From Bin87 sp965204395 (lineage in GTDB: Bacteria; Chloroflexota; Dehalococcoidia; Lucifugimonadales; UBA3495), in the NCBI GenBank assembly GCA_965204395.1, contig OZ241987.1, positions 4,464,001 through 4,528,000 of the forward strand: a stretch of 64,000 bases of DNA. The letters are read 5' to 3'. Position numbers and translations under genes: made by a program. Of this stretch, positions 41,584 to 49,663 are shown in pieces. The stretch's first letter is position 1; every line of letters starts with the position of its first letter. The notes under the pieces were generated by a model, which saw only the letters and a list, made by a program, of their open reading frames with translations, did no database searches and was not told where the DNA came from.

Positions 41584-41619
41584 GGTCCTCTCCTGTACAA
41601 GCTCGGAGCGTTACCCCTT

Positions 41620-42276
41620 TTAGGGTGGGCGCTTGGGCCAGTTGGCGAGCCAGGGGAGTTCCCGCTCTGGAAAGGTGCGGGAGTAGAGTTCGAAGGCGGC
41701 GGTCCAGCCAGCCCCGTCCGGTTGCCCGGTGGATCTGACGGAGCATTTGCTTCCCAGATGATGCTTGATCGACAGCAGGATGGCGCTGACGAGGGTGTCG
41801 TAGTCTCGGCACTCGGTGCGGCATTTGCAGTGGATTCTGCCGAATAGGCCGACCTCTCGATTTGCTGCCAGGTGGGGCGGGTACTGGAAGTCGTCGCAGG
41901 AGTCGCCACGGCCATTGAAGGAGATGAAGTATTGGTGGAACATGGGTCCATGCTGTGGGTCGGCAGCCGTGAACTGGAGCGGAACGCCGCAGTTTTCGGC
42001 GAGTAGCGCGGCGTCCTGCGCGATCAAGGGGGTTTGCGGGGAATGGCCTTTGGCGATGGACCAGTTGTGGGAGTAGATCATCGTGCGGCGGCTGCGTTCC
42101 TTGCCGACCTCGCCGAAGTACCGCCGGTTGGCCATCTCGATGTTGTGCATGGCTTGGGCGTGCAGCATTTTGCCGACGGCCTCGGCTGTTTCCCGGAATG
42201 AGTCTACCTCGTGTTCCGGTTCGATGAGGCCGTGCAGGTCTTCCCTTGGTTGGGACTGTCCGTTTGGGGAATTCAC
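41620..42276 (-). CDS. Unrecognised paralogue family, copy A
   Basis: 218 aa, first of the array in transcription order. It starts with GTG 42276 behind AGGAGG. It shares NRRYFGEVGKERSRRTMIYS and IYSHNW with copies B and D but differs after that: KGHSPQTPLIAQDAALLAEN, FISFNGRGDSCDDFQYPP, HCKCRTECRDYDTL, LLSIKHHLGSKCSVRST and TFPERELPWLANWP. It has two more Cys in the central segment (KCRTEC) than copy C. The strict conservation at both ends with variation in the middle suggests a common scaffold with a variable recognition part. Confidence 0.8.
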   Translation of the reverse strand: MNSPNGQSQPREDLHGLIEPEHEVDSFRETAEAVGKMLHAQAMHNIEMANRRYFGEVGKERSRRTMIYSHNWSIAKGHSPQTPLIAQDAALLAENCGVPLQFTAADPQHGPMFHQYFISFNGRGDSCDDFQYPPHLAANREVGLFGRIHCKCRTECRDYDTLVSAILLSIKHHLGSKCSVRSTGQPDGAGWTAAFELYSRTFPERELPWLANWPKRPP

Positions 42277-42571
42277 GAGAAGTACCTCCTGGAGCGCTCG
42301 TCTCCGCGGGATCTAATATGACGATCATTCGCTCGGAGGCGCCGAAGGTTGGGCAGCCAGGTTTCGGCGTTTTACGTCGTGTATCGGCAGTAGCCCGAGG
42401 CGGTGTCGGAGGTCGTCGGGGTGGATCTGGCGAGTGGACAGGGCCCCCGGACGGCTCCGGTGTGGTTCCCTGATGGCCGCTGACGGCGGCTGGGCGGTGG
42501 AAATTCGGGGTGCGTGTTGCCTGGTACGAATCTATCCACAACGTTAGTCAGGATGGCCGTCGTGGTCGTGG
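42277..42571 (-). promoter_or_regulatory. Leader of copy A and upstream spacer
   Basis: Contains AGGAGG near 42290, CGTCATATTA at about 42324-42315, and the 21-base element (42367-42387) shared with copy D at one mismatch. The remaining 180 bases up to the DUF433-like gene hold no supportable gene. Confidence 0.5.
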
Positions 42572-42796
42572 TTACCAGCAACGTTCGACGTGTTGCTGCA
42601 GTGCCCTGATTTGGTGGTCCAGAACGGCGTCAATTTGTTGACGAGTGACGGCGTGGAAGTTTTCGAGTAGTTCGTCGATGGTGGAGCTTCGCTTCAGTAT
42701 CCGAGAAATGACTGCGGACGTCAGGACGCGGAGGGCGCAGTTTCCGTCCGAGGGCGATTCGGGGTGTGAGTCTTGCAGAGTGGATTTCTTTGCCAT
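42572..42796 (-). CDS. DUF433-like small protein
   Basis: 74 aa. The C-terminal half SAVISRILKRSSTIDELLEN and VTRQQIDAVLDHQIRALQQH follows the winged-helix part of DUF433, where the usual text is ILExLxxGxSxEEILxxYPxLTxExIxAAL. DUF433 proteins commonly act as antitoxin-like partners of PIN-domain toxins. Here the N-terminal strand is poorly conserved. It is separated by six bases from the end of the UDG-like gene, so the two are one transcript. No PIN partner is adjacent. Confidence 0.55.
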   Translation of the reverse strand: MAKKSTLQDSHPESPSDGNCALRVLTSAVISRILKRSSTIDELLENFHAVTRQQIDAVLDHQIRALQQHVERCW

Positions 42797-42802
42797 GGTG
42801 GG

Positions 42803-43621
42803 TTAGTGCATCTGGACGCTTGGTGAGAACCCTGAGCACATCAAGTCACGAACCTTAGTGCCTGCTTCGCGTTTCTGGCCGTCGTCGAGAAGTCCCATTG
42901 GTGTTTGGCTTGCCGTAACGAAGACAAAAAGAGATGGCTCGGCGCTGACCTCGTACCTACGTCCCTGAACCTTGACGGGGGTTTGTCGACGCGAACCGTC
43001 TTTCTTTCGGTCGAAGATGTGCACGTTTTCCCAGTTGCTCAGGGGGCGGAATTTGATCCTCTCAAGATACTCTTTGGCTACTGAGACTACGACGAGCTGT
43101 GGCTTCAGCACGTTCAGCAGGTCATGCCACAGTGGAACGCCATCTTGTCCGAGATTGCACTTGTCGGTTTCGTGAAGGGGACCCCATGTAGGATCGGTAG
43201 CGACGGGGGAGCAGATGTCGGTGTGGAGAGCCGTTGAGGGTTCGCTTCCGTAGTAGCTCGCCCCGACTGCGTTGAGGAACGGCTCGTATGAGTTGAACCA
43301 GCGACGGTAAGGTTGGGAGTAGGCTTGGAAATAGGCGCAGAGCGCGTCCAGATAAGCGTCCGGTTCATGCGCTGTGACGTTCTCGGCTAGAGGGAACCGC
43401 AGGAAACGCGATCTCTCCGGGAATTCCTCCTTCGAGGGATTTTTGCCGACAGTCAGGATGCGCGTCACGGAGCCGTAGTACGCGGGCAAGTCGCCGAAGA
43501 ACAAAATCGGGACTGAGGGGTATACGCGCGATGACAGGTTGCCGGCGCGTTCGAAGGCATCCCAGGCCTTGCCCACCACTTCATGGAGGTTTTTCCTGAC
43601 GTTCGCCTCGGCAATGCTCAC
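42803..43621 (-). CDS. Uracil-DNA-glycosylase-like fold protein
   Basis: 272 aa beginning with GTG 43621, which has AAAGGAG eight bases before it; the frame continues upstream without support. The segment RILTVGKNPSKEEFPERSRF resembles the first active-site motif of the UDG superfamily (GxNPS with downstream F). LWHDLLNVLKPQLVVVSVAK looks like the central helix/strand. No Fe-S cysteines are visible. It may be a base-excision or nucleotide-recognition protein adapted to another use. It leads the transcript that continues into the DUF433-like gene and then the paralogue array. Confidence 0.6.
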   Translation of the reverse strand: MSIAEANVRKNLHEVVGKAWDAFERAGNLSSRVYPSVPILFFGDLPAYYGSVTRILTVGKNPSKEEFPERSRFLRFPLAENVTAHEPDAYLDALCAYFQAYSQPYRRWFNSYEPFLNAVGASYYGSEPSTALHTDICSPVATDPTWGPLHETDKCNLGQDGVPLWHDLLNVLKPQLVVVSVAKEYLERIKFRPLSNWENVHIFDRKKDGSRRQTPVKVQGRRYEVSAEPSLFVFVTASQTPMGLLDDGQKREAGTKVRDLMCSGFSPSVQMH

Positions 43622-44140
43622 GTTGGGTTCTCCTTTGGTTGGCGGGATGACCACGGGCGTGTGCGCAAAGGCGGCCAGTTTAGCGCAGTCGGCAACCGTT
43701 CGTAACCGGCTGGGTCATATAGAAATCTGCTACCGCGGCGGCCTGTTTCGATGGACGACGGACGTTGCCTGCTGTTCGAATGTCACGGTCTTTCTCCCTC
43801 CGTTCCGTCTGGTGTTGTTTGCCCGAGCCCGCTGGTCAGGACGCGCCGATTTCACGTTGCCGGAAAATGCCCGGCGATTTTCCCGTCGACTGATTCATTT
43901 GGCAAACGGACGCGCAAGTTGGTGCTGCGGTCCAGGAGGCCACCGGTTCAACAAGGGCAGCCCCTGCAGCCCAGGGCTCACAGGGCGCGGGATTGCCTCC
44001 GTGCTGCTGGGATGCTTCGAACGCCACCAGCGACCGTCTGGACGGCTCTGGCGCGGAAACGCAGGCTGCGTGGCGTTATCGCGCCCGAATGGACCGCGCC
44101 AAGCGTGACTGGCCCAGGTTGGGATGATCCTTCGAGCTCG
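43622..44140. other. Stretch without a supportable gene
   Basis: Several open frames occur on both strands but they differ in composition from neighbouring proteins and lack ribosome-binding sites or known motifs. The region is upstream of the UDG-like gene and downstream of the large TPR lipoprotein gene, so it probably contains the promoter of the UDG/DUF433/array transcript. Confidence 0.35.
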
Positions 44141-46420
44141 TTACCGATTGAGTTCCATGAGGGCTTGCTTCACGGCCTCTTCGCTGAATCCATGCTGAAA
44201 CGCCTGCTGGTAGGCGGATTGCGCCTCCTGCTTCATCTCCAGCCGGCCCAGCACTTTGCCGCGTGCAAAGTGGTACCTGGCTGCCTCCCACCGCATGGGT
44301 GAGGCCAGAGATTCGTAGGTGGCGTAGGCGTCGACCGCCTGGTCGTAGTGGTGTTCAGTCCACGCCTGTCGTTCTTCGCTATCGGGGCGGTGAATGGGGT
44401 TCCGTCTCAATGCCCAGGCTAAATGGGTCTCTGCCTTGATGCGGTGGGCATTCGGGTTGTCGGCGCCGAGTTCAATCGCTTGGTCGATGTCGCGCAGCAT
44501 GTCGATGGCTGAGGAGTATGGCAGTCCAAACTGGGCCCAAGTCGCCATGTAGTGGCGCAGGTCGGGGTCGTCCGACGCTATGACGATGGGGTCGAAGAAG
44601 TTCGGATGGCTGACGCGGGAGTTGTAGGAAACGCGCGTCGGGAACGGCGGGTTCGGCTGACTGACGTGGGAAGGCAAAGCCATCGTCGTCCACAAACCGG
44701 CTTCTGGGTCGGCGGCGAGCTCGGCCGGATAGTCGCACCATTCCCACATTGCCTTGGCTTGGCTCATCTCGGCCCACTGGTGCTCGTACCGCTTGGCATT
44801 GAACCACGGGTCCGCCAGTTGTGAGGCGATGATATGGAGGGGTTGCTCGCTGCCGTATCCTGCGTGCCAGGTGATTGGTACGTCATCGGCGGCGGCGATG
44901 ATCCTGTCGTTGCAGGCGGGTATGTTCAGGTACTTCAGGCCTTCTTCGAGCCGCCCCTGGACGGCAAGGAGCGCTCCTTTGATTGCCAGGTGTGCCGTGA
45001 TGTCGCTGGAGTAGCTCGAGTTGAGGTCGTTGACGTTTGTGGGTGGATAATTCTCGTCCCAATAGAAGAGCGCGGTGGGATCGCTATAGTCGAACGCGTT
45101 GATGGTGTTGGTCGCCTTTTGAACGTCTCCGAGGTTCCAGTAAGCGATTGCCAGCAGGGCTCCGGCCTCGATGTCTCGGCTGGGTTCGAGGTCCGCCGCG
45201 TGCTGGACGATGGCTTCGTAATCGCCGATCTGGGCCCATATCCTCGCCCTCTGGACGTAGAGGCTGGTCCTGCGGTCCTCTTCGGTCAGTTCGGTGATCT
45301 TGCTCAGGTCCTCCAGGGCTTTTTTGTGCCACCGCAGGTCGCGGTGGGCGAGGTACCGGTTGCGGAGGAAATTGACGTCATCCGGGTTGAGGAGCAGATG
45401 CGTGTCCGCTTCGAGGATGGTTTCGATGTTCCGGTGCACGTCGAGGTGCTCGTAGAGCTTGACCAGTCCGTAGGGCGCGAGGTTCTGGTTCAGCTGGTGT
45501 GTTGAGCCTTGGGGCAACCGCTGGAGGCTGTAGGTGTCGATGGTGGCGTAGTCTCCCGAACGGTAGAGGGCCGTGAACAGAGCGAGGTCGGCGTCCGCCC
45601 GCGCGAACTGGTCCTCGTGGTGAATCATCTCCCGAGCCGTCTCGGCGTCCGCGAGCGCGTCTTCGTAGTTCCCCATCTCGCTGTGAGCGTAGGACCGAAA
45701 CGCGTAGGCGCGTCCGGCGTTTTCCGCTCCCATCGCCAACGCCTTTTCGAAGTCCTGCATGGCGCCGTCGTGGTCTCTCAACATCGTGCGGGCGAAACCG
45801 CGCAGGGTGTAAGCCTCGGCCAGGTTGGGGTTGTTGGCGATGGCCTGATCGAGAGAGTGCGCCGCACGGTGGAACCTTTGGTTCAGCAGGTAGAGCTCGG
45901 CTTCCAGGTAGAGGACTTCCGCCCGTTGGAATTGTTCGGCCGTGGGCGCCGGTTGTTCGGCTTGGTCGCTCTGCCCGCTCACGGCGGGTGTCGCTGGCTC
46001 TTCCGTCGGTTCCGCTCTGCTCCCTTGGCGCGACGTGCTTGAGCCGCCGGATTCTGTACTGCCGGCGTTTGCCGACTGGCTGCTGTTGGTGGGAGTGGCC
46101 GCGTCCGTAGGGACGTTCTGCGTACCGCTCCCCGACGATCCTTGGTCGGTTCTGTCCGCAGTTTGGGCGGCGGGCCTTTCCTCGGCGGGTTCGGGCACCG
46201 TTTCCTCAGAGCCGCATGCCGCCACGGTGGTCGTCGAGATCAGGGCGGCCGCGACCACCGGTAGCAGAACCCTCCGGCGAACGCCCGACGCTCTGGGAAA
46301 GGGCTCCAGTCGGAAATCGGACAGCCACCCTAGCAGTGCGTGCTTGCCGGTGCGGCCTTCGGTGGCGGGAAGGGTGGCGCGATCCGGCGCTGGGTCGGCC
46401 CCTGGCAGATGCTTCAACAT
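44141..46420 (-). CDS. Large TPR-repeat lipoprotein
   Basis: A 759-aa protein. A membrane helix with lipobox VAAC ends at Cys 69, but unusually 48 residues precede the hydrophobic segment. A Ser/Thr/Pro/Glu-rich linker (about 70-155) leads to tetratricopeptide repeats. LYLLNQRFHRAAHSLDQAIA, LAEAYTLRGFARTMLRDHDG and AYAFRSYAHSEMGNYEDALA are successive units. Weaker helical repeats continue to the C-terminus (YHFARGKVLGRLEMKQEAQS). The role should be protein-protein contacts on the outer face of the membrane. ATG 46420 follows GAGGAGGTTCC, and this ribosome-binding site lies in an inverted repeat (46425-46494). Confidence 0.85.
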   Translation of the reverse strand: MLKHLPGADPAPDRATLPATEGRTGKHALLGWLSDFRLEPFPRASGVRRRVLLPVVAAALISTTTVAACGSEETVPEPAEERPAAQTADRTDQGSSGSGTQNVPTDAATPTNSSQSANAGSTESGGSSTSRQGSRAEPTEEPATPAVSGQSDQAEQPAPTAEQFQRAEVLYLEAELYLLNQRFHRAAHSLDQAIANNPNLAEAYTLRGFARTMLRDHDGAMQDFEKALAMGAENAGRAYAFRSYAHSEMGNYEDALADAETAREMIHHEDQFARADADLALFTALYRSGDYATIDTYSLQRLPQGSTHQLNQNLAPYGLVKLYEHLDVHRNIETILEADTHLLLNPDDVNFLRNRYLAHRDLRWHKKALEDLSKITELTEEDRRTSLYVQRARIWAQIGDYEAIVQHAADLEPSRDIEAGALLAIAYWNLGDVQKATNTINAFDYSDPTALFYWDENYPPTNVNDLNSSYSSDITAHLAIKGALLAVQGRLEEGLKYLNIPACNDRIIAAADDVPITWHAGYGSEQPLHIIASQLADPWFNAKRYEHQWAEMSQAKAMWEWCDYPAELAADPEAGLWTTMALPSHVSQPNPPFPTRVSYNSRVSHPNFFDPIVIASDDPDLRHYMATWAQFGLPYSSAIDMLRDIDQAIELGADNPNAHRIKAETHLAWALRRNPIHRPDSEERQAWTEHHYDQAVDAYATYESLASPMRWEAARYHFARGKVLGRLEMKQEAQSAYQQAFQHGFSEEAVKQALMELNR

Positions 46421-46424
46421 GGAA

Positions 46425-46506
46425 CCTCCTCACGGATCCGGGATAGGCAATCTGCGAGAACTGCGAATCCACAAGCGTGGACGCCGTGAGGAGGCACGTA
46501 GTGCCT
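46425..46506 (-). promoter_or_regulatory. Inverted repeat burying the ribosome-binding site; possible RNA switch
   Basis: On the transcribed strand CCTCCTCACGG (46494 to 46484) is a perfect 11-base complement of CCGTGAGGAGG (46435 to 46425), which contains the ribosome-binding site. The 48-base loop has a smaller hairpin CCAC/GTGG. A second hairpin AGGCAC/GTGCCT (46506 to 46492) overlaps the first strand by three bases, so the two stems compete. This is the layout of a translation switch. Confidence 0.55.
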
Positions 46507-47009
46507 ACCCGTATACATCCACGCCCAGTGGACCCGCAGTGGGCCGTTTGTGGGCGGATTCCCAGTTCTCGCGCGGCCAGCCTACCGCCGCGCCATTTGC
46601 GCGTCAAGTGACGGATTCGCCGGTGGGAGGAGCGTGAGTCGCGGGTTGAGGTTACGCCGTATGCCGGCGGTTTTCCTGCGTTGCTTTGGTGCGAAACAGG
46701 TAGGCGATCTGGCTACCGATGTTGCTGCTTATCGTGAGCGTGGTGTTGGTATCAGGAACTCCCCATGCCGTGTTGATCAAGCTGGCTGCGCCATCGGTGG
46801 CTTGCTGTTAATACGCCTGAGCCTGGGTGTCGGTTCATGGCAGGCCCCGTCGGCGGAGTGCCCCGTCGGGATGGTGGGCCGTGCCAGATGGACTTGCTTG
46901 GAGTGCCACTGGCCATCGCGACACGCCTGGGAGCGGGATTCAGTGCGCTACGGCTTGGATGTCATTGGTGGGGATGGATCACCGTAGGGATGGACAGACC
47001 ACCGGAAAA
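46507..47009. other. Stretch without a supportable gene
   Basis: No open frame on either strand has a ribosome-binding site and natural composition. The part nearest 46507 should contain the promoter of the TPR lipoprotein gene, but no convincing -10/-35 pair is seen on the minus strand. Confidence 0.35.
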
Positions 47010-47336
47010 TTACGATGGAGAGGTCAGTACGATGCGCTCCAGCCGCAGGCGGCCCTGGTCCTGGATCGTCACGCGGAATTCGGCTTCGGTGCCGACGGGC
47101 ACGAGCTCAATGGCTTCCCGCAACTGCCGTTCGTCCACGTCGATCTGGTAGATCAGAGCTCCTCCCGAGTCCAGGCCCAGCAGGGAGCTCGGGAACCGTT
47201 TCGGCTGATCGGCCGCCTGCCGGTCCGTCGTCGTAACTATGATGCCAGGCAGCAGTTCGCTGTCCGTGGACGCTTCCGCCCACCCGATACGGGTTCCCGT
47301 GATTGTAATAGTGTGAGTCTGGTTCATACTCTCCAT
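47010..47336 (-). CDS. Hypothetical protein
   Basis: 108 aa with alternating hydrophobic residues suggesting a small beta-barrel: THTITITGTRIGWAEASTDS, ALIYQIDVDERQLREAIELV and AEFRVTIQDQGRLRLERIVL. No cysteine, signal peptide or membrane segment is present. Two starts are possible: ATG 47336 or ATG 47327, the latter four bases after GGAG. It is one of a series of small minus-strand genes between two TPR lipoproteins, and no family is recognised. Confidence 0.65.
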   Translation of the reverse strand: MESMNQTHTITITGTRIGWAEASTDSELLPGIIVTTTDRQAADQPKRFPSSLLGLDSGGALIYQIDVDERQLREAIELVPVGTEAEFRVTIQDQGRLRLERIVLTSPS

Positions 47337-47381
47337 GCCTACGCGTAGCGAAATGCCTTGGCTGGCGAGGTCAGTCCGGTG

Positions 47382-47603
47382 TCAATATGTTGTTGTCCAG
47401 CGATTCCGTCCCGTTAAATGGAAAGCGAAGATGTCTTCCAGTGATCCTGGGGACTGGGCCAGCATCTGCGTCCTAAATTTGTCGGGCCGCGCCAGTTCGT
47501 CAACGGTCAGGACAAAGGTAGTCCTCTTTCGGGCGTCTTCCGCCGGGTGTGATCCGACCGGCACTCCTGACGCGGTGGCGGACATGGTTCCATCGGTGGT
47601 CAT
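47382..47603 (-). CDS. Small hypothetical protein
   Basis: 73 aa from ATG 47603. The core DARKRTTFVLTVDELARPDK and LAQSPGSLEDIFAFHLTGRN has natural composition. The frame is open far upstream but there it is only the opposite reading of the neighbouring gene. The ribosome-binding site is weak. It may be a short adaptor, or the end of a longer gene joined by a frameshift. No family is recognised. Confidence 0.45.
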   Translation of the reverse strand: MTTDGTMSATASGVPVGSHPAEDARKRTTFVLTVDELARPDKFRTQMLAQSPGSLEDIFAFHLTGRNRWTTTY

Positions 47604-47658
47604 CGCGATCCGCGTGGTGTTGGAGTCAGGCGGTGTTGGCGCGCTGGTGCTGTGGGAT

Positions 47659-48204
47659 TCATATCCACATGGGAGCGAGCACTTTACCGGCCACCTGCTG
47701 GTAACTTTCGGTCCAGCCCTGCCAGATGGCGCCCTGCCAAGTGAGGACGGCGTGCAGCCAGGCTTCGGGGACTTTGACCAGCAGTTCCAGGATGACCTCG
47801 TCGGCGGTTTCGATAGCAACTTCGGCGTAGACAAACGCGACGTTGGCTTCTCTTTGCCGGTCATCGGGGTCAGTCCTTACCGATTGGCCCAGCTGGAACA
47901 GCTCTTGGAATCCCTCTTCTCGAGGGTCGCCATACAGGCGGCATTCGCCGCGCCAGGTGGAGTACCGTTTGTCCACTGCCCAGTGTTCGGGTTCATCAGG
48001 TGAATAGTCTTCGTCGGGTTCCTCGTCGAAGACCTCGTTGATGCGTATGACGAGCATGTCGTTATCGCCGGCGGTGTACGTGTACACCTCGGAGCCGTCG
48101 CGTTCAAAGCCGCTTTCCCAGCCGGTGCGGCTGTAGTCGGCGCTGGCTTCAAGCGAGATGTCGTGGGGCAGTCCCTGGGCGGTGAGCCCCTGCATGGGAA
48201 GCAT
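47659..48204 (-). CDS. Hypothetical protein
   Basis: 181 aa, acidic, with an AGAGG nine bases before ATG 48204. It contains MLPMQGLTAQGLPHDISLEA at the N-terminus. A highly acidic stretch, NEVFDEEPDEDYSPDEPEHW, precedes the predicted helical C-terminal half EANVAFVYAEVAIETADEVI. No membrane segment is present. No known domain is recognised. It is in the middle of the small-gene block and read in the same direction as both lipoprotein genes. Confidence 0.65.
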   Translation of the reverse strand: MLPMQGLTAQGLPHDISLEASADYSRTGWESGFERDGSEVYTYTAGDNDMLVIRINEVFDEEPDEDYSPDEPEHWAVDKRYSTWRGECRLYGDPREEGFQELFQLGQSVRTDPDDRQREANVAFVYAEVAIETADEVILELLVKVPEAWLHAVLTWQGAIWQGWTESYQQVAGKVLAPMWI

Positions 48205-48312
48205 AGTTCGTTACCTCTGGTGCTGAATGGCGTGTCTGACGTGGTCCCAATTGGCGAAACCTCCTCTGACACGGGCTCGGGAAGGGCTTCGGTTCCGCCT
48301 GTTTCCGTCGGG

Positions 48313-48846
48313 CTATTTCCATGGGGGTGGATATGGCCGCTCTTCTCTGGAATCGTGGCGGTTTCCTGCCGGGAGGTCTGGCTCTGGCCAGTGGTACCAA
48401 TATGTGATGATCCCGTCGGGGTCTATTTCCAGGCGTGGCACGTTGCCGTGGCTGACCCGGTCCCAGGTGATGAAGCCGATGTTCCCTTGCGCTTCGGGGT
48501 CCGGACGGCGGCCACCCCTGATGGTCCATCCGTTTTGAGAGGCAGTCAGCAGGTGGTCGATCCTGTTTTGCAGGGCGTCAGCTTCTTCGCTCGGCGGCAG
48601 TGTGGGATGCGGACCTGGTCGCGTCATGGCTTCGCTGGCGGACCAGCGGGAGCCGTCGCTGAAGAAGCTTCTCAGACGGTCGTGTTCGTCGTGCCACTGG
48701 ATCCGGCCCGGTTCAATCTGGAAGTGGCGGCCCTCGCGCAGGGCCAGCATCATGCTGGCGATGGCGCCGTTGACCGGGTCCGGCTCCGGCGCCTCGGCCA
48801 GAATTATCCGGCAGGTTGCGGCTGGTGCAAGGCTGACGGCGGTCAT
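48313..48846 (-). CDS. Hypothetical protein
   Basis: 177 aa, start ATG 48846 with AAGGGA six bases upstream and only two bases after the preceding stop. It has an N-terminal helical part (NGAIASMMLALREGRHFQIE) and several Trp/His-rich strands (GRIQWHDEHDRLRSFFSDGS, GFITWDRVSHGNVPRLEIDP, GIITYWYHWPEP). A Pro-rich tail ends it. No recognised family. Direct coupling with the next gene upstream implies joint expression. Confidence 0.65.
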   Translation of the reverse strand: MTAVSLAPAATCRIILAEAPEPDPVNGAIASMMLALREGRHFQIEPGRIQWHDEHDRLRSFFSDGSRWSASEAMTRPGPHPTLPPSEEADALQNRIDHLLTASQNGWTIRGGRRPDPEAQGNIGFITWDRVSHGNVPRLEIDPDGIITYWYHWPEPDLPAGNRHDSREERPYPPPWK

Positions 48847-48848
48847 GA

Positions 48849-49112
48849 TTATCCCTTGTCAGCGAGGACGTACATGCGTCCGACCAGTCTGTACCGGTCT
48901 TTTTCTGCCGGCGGCGCGGCGTCTCCGGTGAGGAGGACCTTGACCGAGGTGCTGTCCACCGGAGCTTGAGTTGTGGACTTCGGTTGTGGGTCGTCTGGAC
49001 TTGGCCGTGGAACAGGAATCCGTGGCGACGTTTCTCTCCAGTCATCAGGCAATCCGCTTGATTGGGTCAATTGGGCCATCGGTTGATCTGATCTCGTTGA
49101 CTGGACGTTCAT
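48849..49112 (-). CDS. Small hypothetical protein
   Basis: 87 aa from ATG 49112 (TTG 49139 is the longer alternative). The N-terminal two thirds is Pro/Ser/Thr-rich and probably unstructured. The end SVKVLLTGDAAPPAEKDRYR, then LVGRMYVLADKG, is a folded-looking strand pair. It ends two bases before the next gene, so it is co-transcribed with it. No homologue is recognised. Confidence 0.5.
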   Translation of the reverse strand: MNVQSTRSDQPMAQLTQSSGLPDDWRETSPRIPVPRPSPDDPQPKSTTQAPVDSTSVKVLLTGDAAPPAEKDRYRLVGRMYVLADKG

Positions 49113-49352
49113 GATGTTCCGCGGTTGTGGGTGTCCCAATGGTCATTCTGAAGCAGTGGCCAGCCTGATGGTGTACGGGTGCCAGAGACTGTTGAGCGGG
49201 TTGGAGGACCCGGCTTCCGGGGCGTCCGCGAACAGACGGAGCGGGTTGACCTCGGCAGTGCCAACTTTGTTGCTCATGCCGACCGTGGTCGCCGTTAGTC
49301 CGTGACGGTGACATTGTGCCAGTGGTGGGCGGTTTCGCGCTACCGGTTGTTG

Positions 49353-49508
49353 TCATCGCTTTGAGCTGGACGGTCCCCGGCAGACCGCGCGGCGGTGGTG
49401 TGGGTTTCTCTTCTTGCAGCGCGGACAGTGGATCGAGAAGCGGGGGCTGGGACGCAGGCGCGAATAGAAGCCGTAGCCGCATTGGCGTAGGTAGCGGTGG
49501 CGCATCAT
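49353..49508 (-). CDS. Possible small zinc-ribbon protein
   Basis: 51 aa beginning with a double ATG. The text YLRQCGYGFYSRLRP and FSIHCPRCKKRNPHH resembles compact zinc ribbons that normally have CxxCGY ... CxxCKK. The first Cys of the first pair is replaced by Leu, leaving three of four ligands. There is no clear ribosome-binding site, so translation is uncertain. About 150 bases of empty sequence precede it. Confidence 0.4.
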   Translation of the reverse strand: MMRHRYLRQCGYGFYSRLRPSPRFSIHCPRCKKRNPHHRRAVCRGPSSSKR

Positions 49509-49663
49509 TCCGGTGGATCTCGGGAGTGGCTGGCCCGTCCGTCGCAGTGTTCGCGTTCGACGTTGACCAGTGTCTCCTGCATTGTGGCCGCTGGGGATGT
49601 AAATGCGCCACAGGCGGTCGTCATTATTTCCTGCTGGCCTGAGAGTCGCTCCGCAGGGTACTG

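Noticed and set aside
36532..43654. CRISPR array suspected next to the Cas4-like gene
   Set aside because: No short direct repeats with regular unique spacers were found; the repeated sequences are whole gene copies with leaders.
43539..44302. Overlapping plus-strand frames between the UDG-like and TPR genes
   Set aside because: Composition is unlike nearby proteins, there is no start signal, and no motif was recognised.
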